A stretch of 64,000 nt of DNA. It comes from Phellopilus nigrolimitatus. Lineage: Eukaryota; Basidiomycota; Agaricomycetes; Hymenochaetales; Hymenochaetaceae. Positions within the stretch are counted from its first letter, which is position 1. Each line of letters starts with the position of its first letter. Positions 12,872-22,900 of the stretch are shown one piece after another. The stretch spans positions 1 through 64,000 of the forward strand of contig JAJOHG010000097.1 in assembly GCA_021029095.1 (NCBI GenBank), given 5' to 3'. The position numbers and the translations under genes were made by a program. The notes under the pieces were generated by a model. That model was not told the DNA's origin, made no database searches, and saw nothing but the letters and a program-made list of their open reading frames with translations.

Positions 12872-14682
12872 ATGGACGACATTCTCGAACAACCGACACC
12901 CACCGTGCCGACAAGCGTTGTAAACGATCCTGAAAATGACTCCGCAGAGTCCTCCGACGAGGATGACGGCGCGCCCGACTGGACCCGCCTCTCCGCGCTC
13001 GCATCCGCCTCCGCGCGCGCGAATTCTGCGAACAGGCCTGTCATCCCGAAACGCGGAGAGAAGGAGTTTGAGCCCGTTGGGGGCGTCAGTGGCAGCGGAG
13101 CTAGGGGTACGGGCACGGATCTGCAGCAACACAAACTTGAACGCGTGCGCGCGGCGATGTTCAGCGCACTGGACGTCGAACGGAGGGTGTCAAGGTGCGT
13201 TTCTTTCTTGCTTATTTTTCTCCCTCTCCATGTACGTGTGCATACCATATTGAGCATTTCTCTCTTTCCCCCTTCCGATAGCAAGGTAGTGAGCTATGCC
13301 GTTTGGAAGCCTGACATCGCGCGTGCATGCGTCTTGTCCGCTCGCGGGAACCATCTCCTCTCCATGGGGCACAACGTACCTCGGGATGTGTGCTCAGAGG
13401 GCCTCGCTGAACCCGGTGAAGTGAAGGAAGGCGCTCAAAAGGAAAAGAAGGTGGAGAAAGTCGTCGAGCTCCTGCCCGAGGAAGCGCTGTACCTAGTCGA
13501 ACGAGGGAGCATGTTCTGCTGGGCGCAGGTGGACGGCATGCGCCATGATCGATGCGAGGATCTGGAAGGGACACCGATGACCGTGCAGCAGGCATATATG
13601 GATATGATCGGGAGAGAGGATCTCACATTAGAGCGGTACCAGGTGTGCACATATTTCTACATTTTTTTTCAGCTTTTTCTTTTCTCGCGGCCCAGACACG
13701 AATTACATGAAATAAACAAGCTCGTTTCTAATTCTTCCAGGTATTTGCGTACCTGAAGCGGCTCGGCTACACCGTCACCCGCGCCCGCCCGCCGGACGCC
13801 TTCTATACCATCCCTCCTCCCTTCCCGAAAGCCTCTTCCACAAAAACTAGCGCAGGTGTGCTGGCACGCCTTGCGGAACTATTCATTGCACCTTTTCGTA
13901 CTGTATTTGGCTCTAGCTCGACCAAAATTGACTGGTGGAGGCCGCTGGGAACGGGGGGACTTTTGCATCGTTTTCTGTCATATTGTATGTTCCTCGATTC
14001 TTATTTAAAAGGCATACTTCTTTGACACCGGCTATTAGCCTCGGTTTTCTCGACTTTACGGTTCATACCGTCCGGGTACAAATTGCCTATGAGCCAGCCC
14101 TCAGACTCAAGCATAGACTCACCCCCATTGCAAACGTCCTCGCCCTACGAGGTGTTCTTCAATCTATACAAGCCCGCTACTTCGTACCGCAAGACCGCGC
14201 CGCCACCGCCAGACTACTCCCTCATCGTCGTCAAGTGAGTCTCGCGAAGGCCAAGGGGTAGAACATTCAACTGAGTAACTTTTATTGAAATCAGTGGGCG
14301 GACGACGCCGATGCCGACGCTGCACGAGCTCAGTAGGCTGTTTGATGAACTACCTGAGCTCCCCCTTCCTGGCCCGCGAAAGCGGCCTCCGCAAGCTCAG
14401 CCTGCCTTGAACAAAGACTCGAAAGCAGAGACAGGACAGATTCCTCTCATACAACCCTCTCCGCCCTTATCCGTCTTCCAACGCATATTACAACTTCTGC
14501 GCTCGCTATTCCACCGCAGGAATGATATGGATAAGGACCCACCTCCTCGGCCCCGACGCCCAAACCCGTTCCAGGTGTTGAAAACGGGGAAGAAGATGAT
14601 CGTCATTGCCGCCGTCGACGCGGGAATGATCAGCTTCTTCCGCTTCGGTCAAGGTTCCTTCGACGAATGGCCGATGGCATAA
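12872..14682 (+). CDS. SEN54: tRNA-splicing endonuclease subunit Sen54
   Basis: Sen54 is a structural subunit of the four-protein endonuclease (Sen2, Sen15, Sen34, Sen54) that cuts introns from pre-tRNA. Five exons, 12872-13194, 13282-13642, 13741-13984, 14039-14234 and 14295-14682, join in frame to about 504 residues. The N-terminal Sen54 domain shows AVWKPDIARACVLSARGNHL, then LLPEEALYLVERGSMFCW and YQVFAYLKRLGYTVTRARPP. The C-terminal nuclease-fold domain shows YEVFFNLYKPATSYRKTAPP, YSLIVVNGRTTPMPTLHEL and the ending KMIVIAAVDAGMISFFRFGQ followed by DEWPMA. As expected for this subunit, no catalytic histidine triad is seen. The acidic, Ser-rich N-terminal 80 residues are probably disordered. 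Confidence 0.94.
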
Positions 14683-15063
14683 TTGCAGCTGCTCGTGAGT
14701 ACATGTCTATGCCGCGCTGCAGCCTTGGACGGCAAGCCCGGAATGAAGAGGGCTGCTTTAGAATATAATGGGTTCTCGCTAAACGCGACTGAGGAGTCCG
14801 TCGGGCCTGGTTATCTCATGATGTTGTCGTCCTACTTTACGAGTTCGACTCGCATTGTACAGAAAACATGTAAATTAATTATGTAATAACGATTGATCAA
14901 TTGCTTGACTTTGTTATCTTATCAGTACATGCTAATTGCGACAGACCGTTCGAAATCTCCGTCACCATGCACACTCACGGCCTCCGACGTCTTATAAATA
15001 ACAGCAAGTCCCCTTTGACTCCCACCACTGTCCACGGCCTAGACTTATCAGCAGCAGACCATC
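14683..15063. promoter_or_regulatory. Upstream region of AKR1 with TATA box
   Basis: A clear TATAAATA lies at 14993-15000, 64 bases before the AKR1 start codon. The rest is the Sen54 3' region. No small gene is seen. Confidence 0.55.
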
Positions 15064-16520
15064 ATGCCATTCGGGTCGGTCAAGCTCAATGACGGGAATG
15101 AGGTGCGCACGCGAGTGTGAACATACCCAGGTGCAAAGGTGCTGAGAAAGGTCTGTGTGTACGCAGATTCCGGCTATCGCGTTCGGCTCGGGCTCGACGA
15201 TGAAGGGGAAGGTGCGTCAATTGCTCTCGTCGTCCTTTTGGTGTACGGAGGACTTATTGTACACTGTGGCGCGCCTTGGCAGGACGTGACTGCGTACGTC
15301 GGACAGGCACTCGAGAACGGCTTCTCGCACATCGATACCGCGCAGTGTGCGTGCATCTTTCCTCTGGGAACTTTATATTTTAACGGCGTAACAGTTTACG
15401 CGAACGAGGAGTTTGTCGGGGACGCAATCCGGGAGGAGGGCCTCCAGCGCGATGAATTGTTCGTCACGACCAAGTACGGCACCGGCAAGGTCAGGGATGC
15501 GATTCAAAACAGTTTGCAGAAGGTATGCATCGTACACATGATGCTCCAAGGAGGTCCTTTCCGCTGGATGGCTGACGCGATATATTTAAAGCTCGGACTG
15601 AAGCAAGTCGACCTTTATCTTATTCATAACCCGGCAATGGTCGACGGGACACTCGAGAATACATGGCGCGAGTTTGAGAAGATTAAAGATGCCGGCTTGG
15701 CAAAGTGCGTGCAGTATCGTCATGGTAGTTTGTTTTTTAACCCCAGATTTTTTGTGTTATAGGAGCATTGGGGTTAGCAACTTCTCCGTCCAGCAGCTGC
15801 AGGACCTGGACAAGATAGCGCGGATCAAGCCAGCTGTGAATCAGGTTCGTTTTACTCTGTACTCTTTTAAATCGCATTCTAACGCTCCCTCTCTGGATAG
15901 ATCCGCTTTCATCCATACAACTGGAACCAGAACAAGGACCTCGTCGCGTATGCCTCAAAACAGGGAATTGTACTCGAGGCATATAGCTCCCTCACGTCAG
16001 TTTCTGTTCTCTATATCCGTTTTATTATTATTATCCTGATGTTTGTTCGTTTTTATTTCTCAGCCCGATAACGAAGACCCCAGGCGGACCCGTCGACCAC
16101 GTACTGAGCAATATCGGCGAACGGATCGGTGCGACACCTGCGCAAGTGATATTTTCATGGGTTAAGAGCAAGGGCGTTGTAATCGTCACGTATGCATCTT
16201 CCTTCTCCCCGAAGTACAAAGAAAATATGAACCAACGGATTATGATTGACAGGACAACGACAAAGAAAGAGCGCCTCGAGGAGTACCTCGCCGTAGCCGA
16301 CCTCCGTACGTCTGCTCATATAACCACCATGTTATATGTCGAATTAACCTTGGAATGCATAGCTGAGCTCACAGATGCAGAAATTACTGCCATCGAAGAG
16401 GCAGGCGCAAAGGGCCCTCCTTCCTTTCGGAGCTTCACACAGAGAAAGGCGACTTTTCGTTTGATTACGGTAACTATTGCAGTTGCTTTGTTCTACGGGG
16501 CTCGATGGCTGCTTGCATGA
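15064..16520 (+). CDS. Aldo-keto reductase with C-terminal membrane anchor (AKR1)
   Basis: This is an NADPH-dependent reductase of aldehydes or ketones; the substrate is unknown. Ten exons (15064-15102, 15167-15211, 15283-15346, 15395-15522, 15592-15704, 15763-15844, 15901-15995, 16064-16189, 16253-16305, 16363-16520) give 300 residues. The four AKR catalytic positions are visible: Asp and Tyr in HIDTAQFYANEEFVG, Lys in FVTTKYGTG and His in YLIHNPAMVDG. Cofactor-side motifs include [25 protein letters not shown] and the [12 protein letters not shown] loop. Unlike soluble AKRs, it ends in one hydrophobic helix (FRLITVTIAVALFYGARWLL), suggesting a tail-anchored protein facing the cytosol. AKR2, just downstream, is a tandem duplicate with the same exon plan. 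Confidence 0.93.
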
Positions 16521-16965
16521 CTTTCCCCTTGCTTATGTATTCGGATATCAAGGTCTAAACAGGTTTCAGTGACTGCGAAATTGAGCTTGCTGCAGTTTGT
16601 AAGTGCTCAAACTAAGGCGCATGAGTGTCAAACTAGAGGAAAACGAACTTCAAGGTCTTCTCGAACGCCTTGATCCTTTCTGTTAAGGAGAGATCGTTAC
16701 CTATTAATATTATCGAGCGTTGCCTCCGTTCCTTGAATATATCTTACGAGCAGAGTCAATAAAATTGACCAATCGCATGTTTTTCCGATATCTTATCAAA
16801 ATTCGTTAATCTAAGTTGTTCGCCATCTAGCCTCAGATCGCCGCCATGACGCGCGTACCACAACGGCATCGGCATGAATGTATTATCATAAAAACAATTC
16901 GTCTTCGACTCTCCCCACTGCCCTCGTTCTACATTGACTCCTCTCACAACTAGCACCAGAGCACC
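16521..16965. promoter_or_regulatory. Spacer between the two aldo-keto reductase genes
   Basis: It contains the AKR1 3' end and the AKR2 upstream region. No coding feature or strong TATA element is seen. Confidence 0.4.
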
Positions 16966-19900
16966 ATGCCGTTCGGGTCGATTAAGCTCAATGACGGGAA
17001 CGAGGTACGCACGCGAACACGAACTTACCCATCATGTGAAGGTGCCGAGAAATATTTGTATGCGCGCAGATTCCCGCTATTGCATTTGGCACGGGGACCG
17101 AATTATTGCGGAAGGTACGTCGAACGCTCCCGTCATTTTCTGTGCGGGGGGCTTACACGAGTGCTTGATGGCATGCGTCGGTGGCAGGACGCGACGGCGT
17201 CCGTCGGAATGGCGCTCGAAAATGGCTTCACGCACATCGACACCGCACAGTGTGCGTATCCATGACTACCTTGACCAAAATATCTTCTTCTGCTGACTTC
17301 CGGCAGTTTACGAAAATGAGGAATTCGTCGGGGATGCGCTCCGGGAAGAGGCCCTGCCGCGCAGCGAGGTGTACATCACAACGAAGTATGGCGGTGGGAA
17401 GGTCAGCGAGGCGATCCAGGACAGTTTGCAGAAAGTATGTAATGCGCATTGAAAAGATACAAAGAAGGCTGATATACTATTTTCTCATGTAATTTGAAGC
17501 TCGGCCTGAAGCAGGTCGACCTGTATCTTTTCCACAGCCCGGCAGTAGTCGACGGGACGATCGAGAATACGTGGCACGGGTTGGAGAAGATTAAGGACTC
17601 CGGCTTGGCAAAGTACGCGGTGTATTGTCTTGACGGTGTTCACCTTGGTATTCAATATTGTATGCACTGTAGGAGTATCGGGGTCAGCAACTTCACTGTT
17701 CAGCAGCTGGAGGACCTAGCGAAGACAGCGCGTATCAAGCCCTCCGTAAACCAGGTTCGCCCTTCCTGTCTGATACCCGTTCTTCACGCTTCAGGTTATA
17801 TTTCCAATACCTCTACTCTTTGAACTAGGTCCGCTTCCATCCGTATAACTGGGTGGACAACAAGGATCTTGTCACGTATGCCTCAAAACAAGGCATCGTA
17901 CTTGAGGCGTACGGTTCGCTCTCGTCAGTTTCTCTTCTATATACTTTTCTAGAACTATTCTGATATTCATCCATTATCCATTTTTCAGCCCGATAACGAA
18001 GACCCCAGGCGGACCTGTCGACCAGGTCCTGAGCAATATCGGCGAGCGGATCGGTGCGACGCCCGCGCAAGTGATATTCTTGTGGGTGAAGAGAAAGGGC
18101 GTCGTGATCGTCACGTAATTATCTCTTTATTCTTTGCATTCTGGCTCTAAACAAAATCTGAATTCGACGGAATATTTGACGGTCGTTACTGGACAAAATA
18201 GTAGACTTAGACTTGAGATAGTGATGATCATCGATGATCATCGATGATCACTAGTGATCACTAGTGATCACTGGTGAAAACCAAGTCTAAGAGCTATTCA
18301 TCGATGATCACTAGTGATCACTAGTGATCGTCGATGAATGGGCACTTGGTTTTCATTGTTCACTAGTGATCACTAGTGATCATTAATGAATGGGGACTTG
18401 GGTTCATTGTTCATCAGTGATCATCAATGAACGTCGTGCTTCGACTTGAGTGTTCACCAGTCATCGATGAACAGTGAAATTCTATCTACTCAAGTCTAAT
18501 AAAAAGCCTCATAAATGAGCAATGATCGGTGAATGGACTTGACTGGTGTTCACCATTCACCAATGAGTGGTGAATGCCTCAAATCCGAGATCATCCGACA
18601 AAAAGACTATAATTTAATAATTAGTAGTAACACAGCCGCAAACTGTGATCGACGTTCTGCTTCGTCCTGTTACGCGATATCGGGCGGACACTCGCCATCG
18701 TTCCCACGCTCTCGTCCAACCCAGCTCCTGAGGTTTCAAAACAATCTCCCTGTCTCGTCTGCACAGTCCATCATGTCCAGCTTTGGAAGCAGACGCATAA
18801 CGCTGCGTGTGACTATTACAGTTGACTAGACGGCCCAAGTTTGTCCGACACCTCGTCGCTCGTGAGCTTGGACGAATACAAGAACCGCAATAGCAGCGGC
18901 TCTTCGCTGTCTCTTTCGTTCAGATCGGCGGTGCACACCGAGCCGGAGGATGATAGCGTCCCTGTCAGCTCGAGGGACACCGGGTTACTTGTTTTTTAAG
19001 AAAAACGAAGACAATTATGAACGGCGGGAGCTGGTCGACAGTGCAGGACTTCCACTCCTTGTCCGGATTGGAGTCTGAGTTTGACGCAAGCGCGTTCGAT
19101 GGTACGTCCTTGTTGTTCAAATCTCTGTTTCGTTTTTTGTTTTGTTTTGTTCTAATATTAAGAAAAAAGCGTGGTACTCCGCGGATCCTTCTGCAGTTTT
19201 CGAGCGGCTGAAGTTGTCCGAATCCTCTGAGTCCTTCGAGCGAAACACGCAATGGCTGCGCGACCAGACGTCGCGCGCTATCAACGGCATCATGACATCC
19301 GAGTTTGTCGTCTCCAATGGTTCCTCACTTGCGCTGAGCGGCGACGATCTGGATGCGCAGAGCCCATTCGACGGCGACCTTGCACTGCAGCAGGACAACG
19401 GCCGCTATTGCTACACATACTTACTACACGTACACCTCCGGGAGCTCATCGTTCGCTGCGTCTGCGTCCGCTGCTCACGACGACATCAGCATCGGCGAGC
19501 ACGGCAGCCACCGCATCGCGGACCCTTCGTGCCCGGCCAGTTGGGTTCACAAGGTGCTTCTGTCCCGTTGGGTGGTGTAGACCCGTCCTTACCTCAGAGC
19601 CAGCAACTCCTCAATGGCGCCGCCCCCCAACCCGCTCGCCGTAGGTGTGCACACGGGCAGCATGGGTGGTCTGCCCTTTACACCCTCGAACATGCTCCCT
19701 GGACGTCCCAGCCTCCCGGACGACCCCGTCATCCCTCATAACGGCTTCGCGACCCTCGAAGAGGGTGAGAAAGCGTTCACACAGCTCCTACGCAGGGCGG
19801 GCATCGACACGTCATGGAAATGGGACCAGACAATTCGTGCAACCATCACTGACCCGCTGTATAAGGCGCTCAACACTTTTTCGGAGAAGAAAAATTGTTG

Positions 19901-22900
19901 GCAGAAGGTGCGTATTCCAGTATTCTTTTGAATCTGAGGAAATACGTGCTGATAAGGAGACTAGGAAAAAGAGCGCGAAGAGCGCGAGGCTCGACTTGCG
20001 AAAATCAGGCCTGCGATTCGAAACATGCTCAAAGGCAACCCGAACGTCTTCCACTACTCAACTTTCCAAAGCGCAGACCGTTTGTTCGCACAGCACCCAA
20101 TCTGGCAGCAGGCCAAGATCGAGTCTGAACGCAAGATGATCTTCGAGGAGTACGTCGCGGAGCTCAAACAGCGCGAGGTGCAGGAGAGCCGTGCAGTGCG
20201 TGCGTGCAGCGTCGGCAAGGTTGTTGTGCTGTTCAAGGAGCTCAATGTCGACGTGCTCACACGGTGGTGCACCACATACTCTGCGCTGCGCGACTCGGAC
20301 GCGTGGGCGACGGATCCGGAGCTGCAACGCCTCCCGTCGCTCGACGTCCTCCTCGCGTTCGAGGACTACGCGCGTGTGCAGGAGCGCGAGTTCGAGGATC
20401 GCATGCGTCGGGAGACGGTCGAGAAAGCGCCGCGATCGGAAGGGGCAAGGGGCGTTCAAGTCACTGCTGCGCGAGCTCGTCGACGTGGGCCGTATCCGGG
20501 CGAAGAGCAAGTGGAAGGACGTCTACCCGGACTTCGGGGACGACGAGCAATATCTTGGTCTGCTCGGTATTCCGGGCTCGAACCCACTTGAACTCTTCTG
20601 GGACGTCGTTGATAGTTTCGATCAGAAACTTGACGCGAAGGTTACTGTCGTCGAGGAGGCGATCCGCAAGTTTGATCCCAACACGACGGAGGAAGAGTTC
20701 TTTGCCGCGGTTGCCGCCGCTCAAATGCATCACGAGGACTCGCAAAGCCTTGACAAAGACGACCTTAATGAGATCTATGACTTCGTAAGGCTTCGTAGTG
20801 CGTTTTGGGTTTCTATGATATTTACTCGCGTCTTTAGATGCACAGTGACCTTGTCAAGAGATTGGAGTCCGAAAGGCGGCGTGCGCAGCGGAAGCAACGA
20901 CACATGCAAGATGACTTCCGCTACGCGTTGAAGAAGCTTTCAGACCCAATAGACGTCAACGCATCCTACGACGATGCCATCCCTCTCATGGAAAACCTTC
21001 CTGAGTACAAAACACTCGAGGATGAAGGCCGACGTGCAGCTTTCGGTAAATTTATCAAGAGACAGAAGGTGATTAATACGCGTTATGTGTAGGAAAGCTG
21101 GAAGGTACTCATTCTCAAATCTCAATCTTTCAGGAACGCTTGCGCGAGCGCGAGTTATCAGAAGACGGCGGCTCAGGAACGGTCAACTTCGGCGGGCCAG
21201 GCGGCAGCGCGGGGTTCGCGGGCGGTGTGACGCCGGGCCTGCCGACGCCCCTGCCGTCAGCGGCTGCGGGAGGCGGAGGTGGGGACGTCGCAATGTGGGG
21301 CGTGTCGGTGAGCTTCGGGCAGGGGGAGCGCAAGGAGACGTCGGGGCTCATGAGCGCGTGAGAGGCGTCCTTTTTTCTTTTCTTTTCTTGCTTTCATTTT
21401 GCATGCCTATTATTCGGGGAGTCTTCGCTTGACTCGTCCCCGGGGATTGGAGTGTGAGGCTGAGAAGGTCCCCTCGCTGACTCATCTTGGCGCATTAGCT
21501 AGAGTTGTCCTCATCTCAGGCAACTGCCCGCCGCTCCGCAAGTCTGAGCTCGAGTACTACGCCATGCTCTCAAAAACAACTGTGCACCACTAACATGCAG
21601 CCGCCGACAATTAGTGCATCAGGCTCTGCGTCCACGCATGGTGTTTTCAAGAGCCGCAGCGGGCTCGCAGCGTCCCTCGGCGCCGCCATCGACTCGCTCT
21701 TGTGGGTATCCACAGCTATTGGTTTTCTACTCAATAGTCTTGAAAAAATAAGTTGTAATTAAATTAAAACAAAATGTAAGGTGACCCGCAGGTCACTCGC
21801 TATACCCACTCCGACCCGGACCTGCCATACCCGGACCCGCAGGTATACTGACCTGTGGGTCCGGGAGTCATACACGGGTTCGGGTCTGGATTTTGAAAAT
21901 CTCATACCCGTGCAAACGGGTCCGGGTCTACCCACGGATCGACCCGTGCTATGCCCTACCACCGACTGCAGCTTCGAAATGATGTGTCGTAAGGACATCG
22001 GGTCTGGTCGGAAAGGAGGTTATTTGTAATAAAACTGGTCTTTCAAAGTTGTTTTCATTGATCATAAATGAACAATGATTAAGATTTGACTTTTAAAAAT
22101 CATTACTCATTGATGATCATCAATGATCATCAATGATTAGTAATCACTAGTGATCACTACACCGCCAACTGAGTCAAATGTTGTTAAGATAGACAGAGGT
22201 ATACGCCTTAGAAGTGTCACAAATAGTGTCGAATAATGGACCGTGGAAATGTTGATATGGGATTTTTTGGAAAAACATAATTGAAATGTTTTAATTAAAT
22301 ACACGTATTATGCTTGGGACAAACTGGCAAAAAAACGGAAAATTTTCTAGTGAATTAAGATTTACATTGCTGTAATTGGAGGATATCATGTAAGGTTTTT
22401 TAATGCTACAACAAGTATTAATACAGGGCTTGTGTTGTGTTGTAATGCCGATGGGCAGCAAGATCGGTATTATAGTTTGTACTTATTTATGCAAGACTTG
22501 CCCAGATGTTGGTTGAGGATTAGCCGATAAATGTTTTTTAGACATTTTCGGAGACATCCGAGTGACGTTCAAACAACTTCAACCAAAAAGTAATCTACAC
22601 ATATAGGAAAACACGTAGTAATTACACAAGGCAGAGGTGCAATGCAATGCTACAAGTCATGTACATGATTTCGGCCATAAAAATACAGATAACCCGTTAC
22701 TTCGTCATCAACAAGACTTATGTAATCTTCAAAATCATTGATTTTTCGTTCACACGAACTTGAACTTGTGCTGTCATGTCCGAACTTGTCCTAAACGTCA
22801 CCATCAAGCTAGGCTACGCAAATGCAAAAGTGTATCGTATGCCGCTTTTTTCTTCTGCCTTTCCATCTTACGGCGGCAAGACATAAATATATAAATGCGA

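Noticed and set aside
18215..18575. CRISPR-like array or centromeric satellite
   Set aside because: The repeats are short palindromes without regular spacers, they occur only near the two transposon ends, and the genome is fungal.
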